The notes beneath the pieces are model-generated. The model was not told the DNA's origin, ran no database searches, and saw only the letters and a program-made list of their open reading frames with translations. Shown piece by piece: positions 1-6,629 of a stretch of 9,120 nucleotides of DNA. The first letter of the stretch is position 1; every line of letters begins with the position of its first letter. The stretch is from Saprospiraceae bacterium. Its GTDB lineage: Bacteria; Bacteroidota; Bacteroidia; Chitinophagales; Saprospiraceae. The stretch covers positions 8,514-17,633 of the forward strand of contig JAGOIB010000034.1 in NCBI GenBank assembly GCA_017995875.1, in the 5' to 3' direction. A program made the position numbers and the translations under genes.

Positions 1-1151
1 CCTGTGCTGATAAAACTTACAGCATCTGCGAGTCCTGCTTGTTCAATAGCTGCCACAGAATCGCCACCACCGATAAGTGAAAACGCTCCCTGGCTCGTCA
101 CATCTGCCACTGCCTGGGCAACGGCTCTGGTTCCATGTGCGAAAGCTTCCATTTCAAATACACCCATCGGGCCATTCCAAAGTATAGTGCCTGCGCCTTC
201 AAGGTGCTCAGCGTATTCGACACGGGCTATGAGGCCGATATCAAGTCCCATCCAGGTATCGGGAATTTCATTGGATGGAACATTTGTATAGTGGGCATCG
301 GCTGCAAATTTTTCTGCAACGATACTGTCGATAGGCAGAACGATTTCTTTGCCAAGGGTCTTTGCTTTAGCTAATAGTTCCAGTGCCAATGATAATTTAT
401 CTTCTTCAACAAGTGAATTTCCGACATGGCCACCTTGTGCTTTGATAAACGTATATGCCATGCCGCCACCGATGATGATTTTGTCGGCTTTGTCAAGCAG
501 AGCTTCAATCAATAGAATCTTGTCGGAAACTTTCGCTCCTCCAAGAATTGCTACGAAAGGGTGCTGCGGATCTTCCTGAATTTTTTTAGCACTTTCCAAT
601 TCGAGTTGCATCAGGAAACCAAATGCTTTGTGCTGTGCATCAAAATGATTGGCCATGATCGCAGTAGATGCATGGGCCCTGTGAGCAGCACCAAAAGCAT
701 CATTGACATACACATCACTGAGTGAAGCAAGTTGTGCAGCGAAAGCCGGATCCCCCTTTTCTTCACCTTCATAAAAGCGTGTGTTTTCCAATAGTAGGAT
801 TTCTCCTGGTTGGAGAGCTGCAACTTTTTGAGCCACTCCATCTCCTATGACATCCGGATAAAAATCTACTTCTTTTCCGGTCAGGACATTAAGCGCAGGA
901 ATAACATGAGCAAGCGTAAATTTTTTCTTATCTATTCCACCATCGGGTAGCATTTTAGCTAATGGCCTTCCGAAATGGGATAGAAGGATAACGCTTGCAT
1001 TCTGTTCAAGAAGATATTGAATAGTAGGCAGTGCTCCACGCAGACGGGTATCATCTGTAACGTTAAATTCTTTATCCAAAGGGACATTGAAATCAACCCG
1101 GACAATTACTTTTTTATTACGGACATCAATAGAACGCAGATCACCTTTCAT
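1..1151 (-). CDS. pgk: Phosphoglycerate kinase, C-terminus cut off by window edge
   Basis: Cytosolic glycolytic enzyme that transfers phosphate from 1,3-bisphosphoglycerate to ADP, giving 3-phosphoglycerate and ATP. The translation of 1151 down to 3 gives 383 residues without a stop. Seen in it: the N-terminal DFNVP substrate-binding segment (about 20-24), SHFGRP (about 61-66), LLLENTRFYEGEEKGD, the VNDAFGAAHRAHAST block, LGGAKVSDK, WNGPMGVFE and, at the very end, the nucleotide-binding GGGDSVAA segment. The family is usually about 395 residues, so only the last dozen or so are missing off the left edge. The start is ATG at 1151-1149, reading MKGDLRSIDV; no better in-frame start lies between it and the gap stop. 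It sits 20 nt downstream of gap on the same strand, so the two are almost certainly one glycolytic operon, with substrate passing from gap product to pgk. No frameshift seen. Confidence 0.97.
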   Translation of the reverse strand, partial: MKGDLRSIDVRNKKVIVRVDFNVPLDKEFNVTDDTRLRGALPTIQYLLEQNASVILLSHFGRPLAKMLPDGGIDKKKFTLAHVIPALNVLTGKEVDFYPDVIGDGVAQKVAALQPGEILLLENTRFYEGEEKGDPAFAAQLASLSDVYVNDAFGAAHRAHASTAIMANHFDAQHKAFGFLMQLELESAKKIQEDPQHPFVAILGGAKVSDKILLIEALLDKADKIIIGGGMAYTFIKAQGGHVGNSLVEEDKLSLALELLAKAKTLGKEIVLPIDSIVAEKFAADAHYTNVPSNEIPDTWMGLDIGLIARVEYAEHLEGAGTILWNGPMGVFEMEAFAHGTRAVAQAVADVTSQGAFSLIGGGDSVAAIEQAGLADAVSFIST

Positions 1152-1171
1152 TTTCAATTCATTTATACTTG

Positions 1172-2167
1172 TTAAACTGTTATCCTGTATGCTAATTCGG
1201 CAAGCCTTGTGGAGTAACCTGCTTCATTGTCATACCATCCAACGACTTTAACCATGTCCCCAGTCACTTCTGTCATCAGCGAGTCAAAAACGCATGAATG
1301 AGGATTGCCCACCACATCTGAAGAGACCATAGGATCAGTACAATACTGAAGGACATCTTTCATCCTACCTTGTGAAGCCGCTAAAAATGCTGCATTGATT
1401 TCACTTTCAGTGGCAGGTTTTTCAAGGATGACATTCAGGTCAACGACAGAACCGGTAATCACCGGAACCCTGTAAGAGGTAGCACCAAGTTTACTTCCTA
1501 TTTCAGGGATCACCAGTTTGAGCGCTGAAGCAGCACCGGTACTTGTAGGTATTATATTAATAGCTGCAGAGCGGGCACGTCTTAAGTCTCTGTGAGGTGC
1601 ATCCTGGAGATTTTGGTCAGAGGTATATGCGTGAATGGTAATCATGGTACCTGTCTTGATACCATAATTGTCTATTAACACTTTTACCAATGGGGCAAGA
1701 CAGTTTGTGGTGCAGGACGCATTGGAGAAAATTGTTTCTTTTGGATCAATCTTATCTTCATTGATGCCGATCACAATGGTCGGTACATCACTTCCTTTGG
1801 CCGGGGCGCTGATGATCACGCGCTTGGCACCATCAGGTCTGACATGTGCAGATGCCTTTTCCCGGTCAGTGAACAGGCCTGTACATTCAAGCACGGTATC
1901 TACATTAAGTCCTTTCCAGAGTTCTGCAGGGGATTTAATAGCGGATATCTGGATACGCTCATCATCCACTAAAAGGGTATTTCCATCCACGCGTACATCT
2001 TTATCAAAAATGCCCTGTGCTGAATCATATTTAAGAAGGTGCGCCAGGGTTACAGGATCTGTCAGGTCATTGATGCCGACTATCTCCACACCAGGCATAT
2101 TATATAGTCGACGGAACGTTAGTCGGCCAATCCTACCGAAGCCGTTAATTGCAATGCGCTTTGCCAT
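1172..2167 (-). CDS. gap: Type I glyceraldehyde-3-phosphate dehydrogenase
   Basis: Cytosolic glycolytic enzyme that oxidises glyceraldehyde 3-phosphate with NAD and phosphate to 1,3-bisphosphoglycerate. The 331-residue product is full length for the family (about 330-340). Seen: the Rossmann dinucleotide loop INGFGRIGR (7-15); ND at 33-34, where an acidic residue usually favours NAD over NADP; the catalytic block SNASCTTNC with nucleophile Cys152; general base His179 in TIHAYTSDQ; STGAA at 209-213; and the C-terminal WYDNEAGYS (311-319). The start gives the canonical MAKRIAINGFG. It is the first gene of the gap-pgk unit (20 nt spacing). Its own promoter lies somewhere in 2168-2423, but I find no convincing -33/-7 pair on the minus strand. 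The closest is TATTTTTA at 2214-2207, without a matching upstream TTG. Confidence 0.98.
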   Translation of the reverse strand: MAKRIAINGFGRIGRLTFRRLYNMPGVEIVGINDLTDPVTLAHLLKYDSAQGIFDKDVRVDGNTLLVDDERIQISAIKSPAELWKGLNVDTVLECTGLFTDREKASAHVRPDGAKRVIISAPAKGSDVPTIVIGINEDKIDPKETIFSNASCTTNCLAPLVKVLIDNYGIKTGTMITIHAYTSDQNLQDAPHRDLRRARSAAINIIPTSTGAASALKLVIPEIGSKLGATSYRVPVITGSVVDLNVILEKPATESEINAAFLAASQGRMKDVLQYCTDPMVSSDVVGNPHSCVFDSLMTEVTGDMVKVVGWYDNEAGYSTRLAELAYRITV

Positions 2168-2359
2168 TTTAAGGTAATTATATTGAGCTGATTAAAAAAT
2201 GAGGTGTAAAAATAGTCTCTTACGTCAAGAATAGGGAAACTGTCTTCGATTTTCAAGGTGGCGAATGGATTTGTATAACTTAAATATGACACCTATTTGC
2301 CTGATAGACAGTTCAAAAGGCACCTAATATGGGAGAAGCAAGGAATAAAGGGATTATTT

Positions 2360-2392
2360 TTTGTCCTTGATTTTCAAAAAATTCTAATTTTG
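2360..2392 (+). promoter_or_regulatory. Bacteroidota-type promoter of the tRNA-Glu gene
   Basis: TTTG at 2360-2363 is followed after 21 nt by TAATTTTG at 2385-2392, a full match to the Bacteroidota sigma consensus TTTG / TAnnTTTG with acceptable spacing. Transcription would begin near 2397-2399, leaving a leader of about 25 nt before the mature tRNA end at 2424. This is the best promoter match in the window. Confidence 0.75.
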
Positions 2393-2423
2393 CCCTGCTT
2401 TTAAAGAAAGCATCCTAACAGAC

Positions 2424-2498
2424 GGCCCCTTCGTCTATCGGTTAGGACGGCAGATTTTCATTCTGTAAAGAGGGGTTCAATTCCCCTAGGGGCTGCCA
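2424..2498 (+). tRNA. tRNA-Glu (anticodon TTC), CCA encoded
   Basis: A complete cloverleaf can be folded by eye. The acceptor arm GGCCCCT (2424-2430) pairs with AGGGGCT (2488-2494), with a G1:U72 wobble at the end. The D stem is GTCT/GGAC. The anticodon stem GCAGA/TCTGT encloses TTTTCAT, which places TTC at positions 34-36. The T arm is AGGGG, TTCAATT, CCCCT. The discriminator is G73 (2495) and CCA is encoded at 2496-2498. The anticodon reads GAA/GAG codons, hence glutamate. The G1:U72 pair is unusual compared with E. coli tRNA-Glu but, as I recall, is normal for Bacteroidota. The gene stands alone with its own promoter and terminator. Confidence 0.97.
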
Positions 2499-2550
2499 AA
2501 AAAGCTCACAACCTCAATGTCAAGTTGAGTGTTGTGAGCTTTTTTCTTTT
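2498..2550 (+). terminator. Strong rho-independent terminator behind tRNA-Glu
   Basis: A 15-bp perfect arm (six A, then GCTCACAAC at 2498-2512, against GTTGTGAGC and six T at 2531-2545) is capped by CTCAA/TTGAG (2513-2517/2525-2529), with loop TGTCAAG and one bulged T. A T-rich tail follows. The A-run partner means it could also work on the minus strand. It starts at the last base of the encoded CCA, so tRNA 3' processing must cut into the foot of this hairpin. Confidence 0.93.
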
Positions 2551-2627
2551 AAGGGCCTTAGCAGATAGCTAAAGTCCAATGAATTGTGAATATGCCTTTC
2601 TGCTCCTGAAAATCTCATCCGTTTCTA

Positions 2628-2635
2628 TACATTTG
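2628..2635 (+). promoter_or_regulatory. Probable -7 element of the lectin-like gene
   Basis: TACATTTG is an exact TAnnTTTG match. The -33 partner is poor (CCTG at 2605-2608, spacing 19). Transcription would begin near 2640, upstream of all candidate starts of the lectin-like gene (2655, 2688, 2694). Confidence 0.5.
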
Positions 2636-2693
2636 TATTGTAATTCAATCCGTTATGGATTCACAAATATCTTTAACTGTTACATTGATGCCT

Positions 2694-3821
2694 ATGCAAG
2701 CCCATTACGTTAAGCGATCTGTCAGCTTTCAGATCGCCAGCTATTGCCTTGGTATTTTCATAATGCTATGCTATGCATTGCCAGTTAAAGGACAGAGTTA
2801 CTTATTCCAGATAAATGATTTCAAAGCTTCCAATGCAAATATCAATTTGCAGGGCGGAACTTCGGTCATCGATGGGAAGCTTCGTCTTACTCCGGATAAA
2901 CCAGATCAAACAGGTGCATGTTGGTACAAAGCAAAGAAGATTGATTTTTCGGAAGGATTTGAGTCTGAATTTACTTTTCTGATTTCTACTGATACGCCGG
3001 GAAGCCTGCCAGGCGATGGATTTGCATTCGTGATCCAATCGCAATCTCCTGACATTACAGGAGGATCAGGAAGTAATCTGGGGTATAAGAAAATTCCATA
3101 TGCAGTTGCTCTTGAGTTTTATATCAAAAATGATAATGAAGGTAGTCGCAATCATATCGATCTATCCTTTTACAATCCGGATACGAAGAGTTATCGGCAG
3201 TATGCTACCGTGCATGAGATACCTGAGATCACTGACGGTAAACCACACTTTACACGGATCATATATCGCGAAGGAAGGTTACAGATTTTCCTGGATTCCT
3301 ATTTGTTTCCTGTTCTATCTGTCAAACTTGATGTTGCAGCTAAAATCAACAGTCCTGATCATACTGCCTGGATAGGCTTTACATCATCTACATCAAACCT
3401 GCATGCCAATCATGATCTCATCTCATGGTCGATCAAGGAACTTGCCCCAAAGCCGGAGGATATTGCCGTGGATTCTGTTATCGTGATGGAGAAAGGTACC
3501 CTCCAGGTCAAGAACAGAAAGCTAACCATCAGTGTATGGGATAATAATACGGTCGATGGAGATGTGATATCGCTCAAACTGGGCGAGGATTGGATATTGA
3601 CACAGTATGAATTAAAGTCCAAGAAGAATACATTGGAAACGACCCTGATCGGTTTCAGCGAAGACCTCATACTCTATGCCCATAATGTAGGCATGGTACC
3701 ACCCAATACTGTTGCGATCACCATCTTTGATGGTTTGACGACACAAAAGATAAGTCTCGAATCCAACATGGAGACCAGTGAATCTATCAAGATCGCATAT
3801 ACCGGAGATGAAGACAATTAG
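2694..3821 (+). CDS. Secreted L-type-lectin-like protein with C-terminal beta domain
   Basis: Probable exported carbohydrate-binding protein; no enzyme motif seen. From ATG 2694 it has 375 residues. A signal peptide covers 1-33: a basic start, a hydrophobic core around YCLGIFIMLCYALPV, and a likely cut after VKG. In-frame ATGs at 2655 and 2688 are possible, but 2655 would add 13 residues lacking positive charge in front of the signal. Residues about 37-250 resemble an L-type (legume/bacterial) lectin sandwich: GDGFAFVIQ (107-115), ALEFYIKND (140-148), NHIDL (153-157), WIGFTSSTS (226-234). Where classical members have EFD, a metal ligand, this one has EFY, so the metal site may be altered. Residues about 283-363 form a second all-beta-looking segment: VWDNN, DGDVISLKL, ILYAHN, PPNT. 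This pattern recurs, as I recall, in Bacteroidota surface proteins. No type IX secretion tail motif is visible. It is followed by trmN6 after only TAC. Confidence 0.75.
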   Translation: MQAHYVKRSVSFQIASYCLGIFIMLCYALPVKGQSYLFQINDFKASNANINLQGGTSVIDGKLRLTPDKPDQTGACWYKAKKIDFSEGFESEFTFLISTDTPGSLPGDGFAFVIQSQSPDITGGSGSNLGYKKIPYAVALEFYIKNDNEGSRNHIDLSFYNPDTKSYRQYATVHEIPEITDGKPHFTRIIYREGRLQIFLDSYLFPVLSVKLDVAAKINSPDHTAWIGFTSSTSNLHANHDLISWSIKELAPKPEDIAVDSVIVMEKGTLQVKNRKLTISVWDNNTVDGDVISLKLGEDWILTQYELKSKKNTLETTLIGFSEDLILYAHNVGMVPPNTVAITIFDGLTTQKISLESNMETSESIKIAYTGDEDN

Positions 3822-3824
3822 TAC

Positions 3825-4571
3825 GTGCCAACTGACCTGCAAGACATAAATGATTTTTTCTCCTGGAAAGGATTAAAGATATACCAGGCGGATGATGTTC
3901 TAAAAGTTGGTACTGATGCCATTCTACTTGGTAGTTGGATACAACATATTATTCCATTTGCTTCCTCTGTTTTAGATGCGGGTACAGGGACAGGAATATT
4001 GGCGATGATCGCAGCCTGTTATTTCCCTGAGGCTTATGTGCATGCTGTTGATATTGATGAGAAAGCAATTGCATTAGCCAACTTCAATGTTGAGCAGGCT
4101 GGATTTGAGACAAGGATAAAAGTGAACAAATCCGATTTGCTGGATCCAAAATCTTTTCCGGATATTGGATTCGATCTGATCGTATGCAATCCTCCTTTCT
4201 ATAGTAACCGGGTCTTGCCAAAACAAGAATTTAACGCCAGGTCAAAACACAGTTCTGTACCGGTAGGGGAGTGGACCAAAAAATTATTGGCCCGACTACA
4301 AAAGAATGGACACTTGTGTTTGATTGTTCCTGCTGAGGATTCGCAAACATGGATTAGTGCTGCCAATGAATCAGGCTACTACAATCACCACCGCACGGAT
4401 GTGTATTCTTATGAGCGTGATCCCTTAGCCAAAAGATCATTACTGCATTTTACAGCACAGCTATTGAAACCTGAATTCAATCGACTCGTCATGTTTTCAG
4501 AAGATAAAAATTATACTTCTGAATACCTGCGTATGTCAGGAATCCAGCCAGCGCAAATCAGCCCACGTTAA
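3825..4571 (+). CDS. trmN6: tRNA1(Val) A37 N6-methyltransferase (TrmN6/YfiC family)
   Basis: SAM-dependent methyltransferase expected to place N6-methyl on adenosine 37 of a valine tRNA. The family assignment is firm; the exact target is inferred. The 248-residue product has the YfiC-type opening FFSWKGLKIYQ...LKVGTDAILLGSW (11-38), SAM motif I DAGTGTGILA (51-60), the acidic motif II AVDIDEKAIALAN (74-86), and the N6-adenine motif IV NPPFYSN (122-128). The start must be GTG 3825 or a later rare codon: an in-frame TAG, the stop of the lectin-like gene, lies one codon upstream, and no ATG precedes the conserved FFSWKG. Only 3 nt separate the genes, so co-transcription and translational coupling are likely, although their functions are unrelated. 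The downstream end is a clear hairpin terminator. Confidence 0.9.
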   Translation: MPTDLQDINDFFSWKGLKIYQADDVLKVGTDAILLGSWIQHIIPFASSVLDAGTGTGILAMIAACYFPEAYVHAVDIDEKAIALANFNVEQAGFETRIKVNKSDLLDPKSFPDIGFDLIVCNPPFYSNRVLPKQEFNARSKHSSVPVGEWTKKLLARLQKNGHLCLIVPAEDSQTWISAANESGYYNHHRTDVYSYERDPLAKRSLLHFTAQLLKPEFNRLVMFSEDKNYTSEYLRMSGIQPAQISPR

Positions 4572-4604
4572 AGGTGAGCTGCTACAAGAGCAGGTGAAAA
4601 TTTT

Positions 4605-4644
4605 AAAAAAAAGGTGACAATGCAGAGCGTTGTCACCTTTTTTT
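4605..4644. terminator. Two-way terminator between trmN6 and the small HTH gene
   Basis: GGTGACAA (4613-4620) pairs with TTGTCACC (4630-4637) around a 9-nt loop. Eight A on the left face seven T on the right, giving 15 bp in all. It has a T-run on both strands and lies between two convergent genes; its T-run touches the stop codon of the 4643-4909 gene. A weaker hairpin, CTGCT/AGCAG at 4579-4593, lies just upstream. Confidence 0.9.
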
Positions 4645-4909
4645 AATTCTGGGCCATTGTATCATGCGTTGATTCTTCGATGATCCTCCTGGCTACATTC
4701 AGGATAGTAACATCTTCCAGCCAGACGATGCCACCATCCGGGCCTGGTTGAATATGTTGAGATACGATTTGACCATTTTCATATTTTTTTGCACCAAAAT
4801 AATTTCTGACGGTTTGTTCTTCAATGTTCAGCTCGTCAGCAATTCTTTTTACACTGCCTGTTGGTAAGGCATGTTTGATCCTCCGCAATTCTTCGAAAGT
4901 GATATTCAT
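4643..4909 (-). CDS. Small helix-turn-helix DNA-binding protein, function unknown
   Basis: I do not recognise a named family. The 88-residue protein begins FEELRRIKHALP (about 5-16), followed by KRIADELNI (21-29) and EEQTVRNYF (30-38). This reads as a compact helix-turn-helix, where SVKRIADEL would be the first helix and EEQTVRNYF the recognition helix. A glycine-rich turn (GPDGG) and a last helix, LEDVTILNVARRIIEEST, complete it. Similar lone proteins of about 80-90 residues are common in Bacteroidota, as I recall, without known targets. The start is the only ATG before the conserved part, and a TAnnTTTG element lies 73-80 nt upstream. It converges on trmN6 with a shared terminator and is otherwise a single-gene unit. 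A coding role is supported by the fold-like pattern, the own promoter and the terminator; a regulatory role is inference. Confidence 0.72.
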   Translation of the reverse strand: MNITFEELRRIKHALPTGSVKRIADELNIEEQTVRNYFGAKKYENGQIVSQHIQPGPDGGIVWLEDVTILNVARRIIEESTHDTMAQN

Positions 4910-4981
4910 ACTTTGGAAAATTATGATTAGAAAATGAAAGTAAACTTCACAGATTGAAAGTTAAGGCTAAATCACCATTTG

Positions 4982-5008
4982 CAAAAATATTTTTACAATT
5001 TATTTCAA
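4982..5008 (-). promoter_or_regulatory. Promoter of the small HTH gene
   Basis: On the minus strand TATTTTTG (4989-4982) matches TAnnTTTG exactly. TTG at 5008-5006 lies 16 nt further up, slightly short of the usual spacing. Transcription would begin near 4976, leaving a leader of about 65 nt before the ATG at 4909. The surrounding DNA is very A/T rich. Confidence 0.55.
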
Positions 5009-5142
5009 TCTGACGTTGAATAAATACAACAGGAATTCAGCAACAGAAACAGATCGCACAGCAAAAATACTTTATGCCAATCAGTATCACGTTTGGTTGT
5101 TTTATAACCTGCTTGTATTGTGCATGTTAACGAGAAAGTGGA

Positions 5143-6258
5143 TTATACCAAGAGGGAGTCAACGGCCACCAAAGGAAGTCCGAAGGTTTCTGCAACACCT
5201 TTATATACCACTTTACCATTGACCACGTTAAGGCCAAGTTTAAGGGCGCCATCCTGACGGCAGGCATTCTGCCAGCCTTTGTCTGCCAGTTTGATAGCAT
5301 AAGGAAGGGTAGCATTGGTCAATGCGATAGTAGAGGTGTAAGGAACAGCTCCAGGCATATTGGCGACACAGTAGTGAACGACACCGTCAATGACAAAAAT
5401 TGGATCCTCATGGGTTGTCGGCCGGCATGTTTCGATACAGCCTCCCTGGTCAACGGCAACATCTACCAGTACAGTGCCGGGGCGCATTTCCTTGAGCATG
5501 TCACGGGTGATGAGCATAGGTGCCTTTGCCCCTGGAATAAGTACTGCCCCAATAATCAGATCATGATTGCCGATCAGTTCACGGATATTCACCTCATTGG
5601 AGAACATGGTCGTTACGTTAGGAGGCATGACATCGGATAAATATCTCAACCGGTTAAGGTTGACATCAAGGATCGTGACATGAGCGCCAAGACCTGCAGC
5701 CATTTTTGCTGCCTGGGTACCTACGATACCACCGCCTAATACTAAAACATTGGCAGGGGCTACACCTGGCACACCTCCGAGCAGAACACCTCTTCCACCT
5801 TCAGGTTTTTCGAGAAACTTAGCTCCTTCCTGGACCGCCATCCGTCCTGCTACTTCGGACATGGGCACTAAAAGCGGGAGTGACCGGTCAGGCAACTCCA
5901 CTGTTTCGTAAGCCAGGCAAACAGCCTCGCTGCTGATCATCGCTTTTGTCAGGGGTTCGTAAGAAGCAAAATGAAAATAGGTAAACAGGAGTTGGTCTTT
6001 CTTGATGAGGGGATATTCAACAGCAATGGGTTCCTTTACTTTAATGATCATTTCCGCTTTCCCATAAACCTCTTCTATTGTAGGGAGGATGGTCGCACCG
6101 CGCTGTTCATATGCAGCATCCGTAAAACCGCTGTTGACACCGGCACTTTGCTGAACATAGACTTTATGGCCTCTTTTGGTTAGCTCAAGGGCACCGGCGG
6201 GTGTGAGCGCAACACGATTTTCACTTGCTTTGATTTCTTTTGGAACACCTATGATCAT
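5143..6258 (-). CDS. ald: Alanine dehydrogenase
   Basis: Cytosolic NAD-dependent enzyme that interconverts L-alanine with pyruvate, ammonia and NADH. From ATG 6258 the product has 371 residues, the normal family length, and the known functional residues fall at standard positions: Arg15 (ENRVALTPAG) and Lys75 (IIKVKEP) for pyruvate binding, catalytic His96 (TYFHFAS), the NAD loop VLGGGIVGTQAA (173-184) with Asp198 closing the second strand, and Asp270 in VDVAVDQGG. An in-frame ATG at 6378 would add 40 residues. I reject it because the addition is encoded by heptanucleotide repeat DNA, lacks family similarity, and lies upstream of the predicted promoter at 6285-6292. It ends at TAA 5145-5143, and I see no hairpin terminator in the next 130 nt. 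It stands as a single-gene unit, with mqnD about 500 nt upstream on the same strand. Confidence 0.97.
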   Translation of the reverse strand: MIIGVPKEIKASENRVALTPAGALELTKRGHKVYVQQSAGVNSGFTDAAYEQRGATILPTIEEVYGKAEMIIKVKEPIAVEYPLIKKDQLLFTYFHFASYEPLTKAMISSEAVCLAYETVELPDRSLPLLVPMSEVAGRMAVQEGAKFLEKPEGGRGVLLGGVPGVAPANVLVLGGGIVGTQAAKMAAGLGAHVTILDVNLNRLRYLSDVMPPNVTTMFSNEVNIRELIGNHDLIIGAVLIPGAKAPMLITRDMLKEMRPGTVLVDVAVDQGGCIETCRPTTHEDPIFVIDGVVHYCVANMPGAVPYTSTIALTNATLPYAIKLADKGWQNACRQDGALKLGLNVVNGKVVYKGVAETFGLPLVAVDSLLV

Positions 6259-6284
6259 AATTTCCGGGTTGATTTGTGGAGTGC

Positions 6285-6292
6285 CAAAGGTA
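6285..6292 (-). promoter_or_regulatory. Probable -7 element of ald
   Basis: On the minus strand TACCTTTG (6292-6285) matches TAnnTTTG exactly. No good -33 TTG stands at 19-21 nt, only a T-run. Transcription would begin near 6279, giving a leader of about 20 nt to ATG 6258. This places the upstream in-frame ATG at 6378 outside the transcript. Confidence 0.55.
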
Positions 6293-6313
6293 TGTAATTC
6301 ACTTTGAAAAAAT

Positions 6314-6341
6314 GTGAGTTGTGAATTGTGAGTTGTGAGTT
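6314..6341. repeat. Heptanucleotide tandem repeat, four units
   Basis: Four 7-bp units in a row: GTGAGTT, GTGAATT, GTGAGTT, GTGAGTT. The array lies immediately upstream of the predicted ald promoter. Read on the minus strand, it would encode a spurious TTHNSQLT-type peptide if the long ald start were used. Confidence 0.9.
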
Positions 6342-6400
6342 GAAAATCGTGTACTTCGACCTGCACACCCGCATCCATGTGCTACAGCTCAGCAACCGTC

Positions 6401-6420
6401 GTGAGTCGTGAATCGTGAGG
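6401..6420. repeat. Diverged second cluster of the same heptanucleotide repeat
   Basis: GTGAGTC, GTGAATC, GTGAGG: nearly three units with the same GAG/GAA alternation as the cluster at 6314-6341. The last base is changed from T to C in both complete units, as if one variant unit had spread through the cluster. Confidence 0.8.
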
Positions 6421-6479
6421 CAAAAGAAGAACTCTCTCCAGGCATAACTTCCTCATTCTTTGCTCGGTATTCCTTATTC

Positions 6480-6510
6480 AAAAAAAAAGCCCTCTCCTTC
6501 GAGCGGGCTT
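6480..6510 (-). terminator. Intrinsic terminator, minus strand
   Basis: On the minus strand AAGCCC pairs with GGGCTT (6510-6505 with 6492-6487). The inner stem CTC/GAG and a GAAG loop follow after one mismatch, then nine T in a row (6488-6480). It has no T-run on the plus strand. It would end either the mqnD transcript, after a 3' tail of about 270 nt, or an independent small RNA. Confidence 0.8.
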
Positions 6511-6629
6511 AAGGTTAACTAAAACTAAGATCACACTTCTTATCTGGTAGGCGAGCCTTGACAGCTGCCCTGGAGATTCTTTTAAAAGGGGCTCGTGACT
6601 TTTCACGAGCCACTGCGATTATCCATTAA
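6480..6629 (-). ncRNA. Candidate structured small RNA or 3' UTR element
   Basis: On the minus strand the segment begins with a perfect 9-bp hairpin GGCTCGTGA/TCACGAGCC (6611-6603 with 6598-6590, 4-nt loop). It continues with a smaller hairpin TAAGA/TCTTA (6542-6538 with 6530-6526) and closes with the intrinsic terminator at 6510-6480. An imperfect -7-like element, TAAGTTTTG (6643-6635), precedes it with one extra base; no -33 is visible. It holds no credible ORF. TCTCC and GGGC (within 6576-6567) can also pair with GGAGA and GCCC of the terminator, an alternative fold. Possible identities are an independent small RNA, the tail of the mqnD mRNA, or a leader for ald. I do not recognise the family. 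Confidence 0.35.

Noticed and set aside
1668..2177. 169-codon open frame on the plus strand across gap
   Set aside because: It is antisense to the well-conserved gap coding region and its translation shows no recognisable domain; it is a frame shadow.
2207..2214. TATTTTTA on the minus strand as gap -7 element
   Set aside because: The last consensus G is missing and no TTG lies at 17-23 nt upstream; too weak to list as a promoter.
5016..5222. 68-codon plus-strand open frame in the gap downstream of ald
   Set aside because: Its last third is antisense to the ald 3' end, the protein has no domain-like pattern and no promoter element precedes it.
6314..6420. Possible CRISPR array at the repeat clusters
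   Set aside because: Units are 7 bp and contiguous without unique spacers; no cas gene is present.
6601..6626. Seven-codon minus-strand ORF (MDNRSGS) as a leader peptide
   Set aside because: It has no run of regulatory codons and no biosynthetic gene behind it; likely chance.
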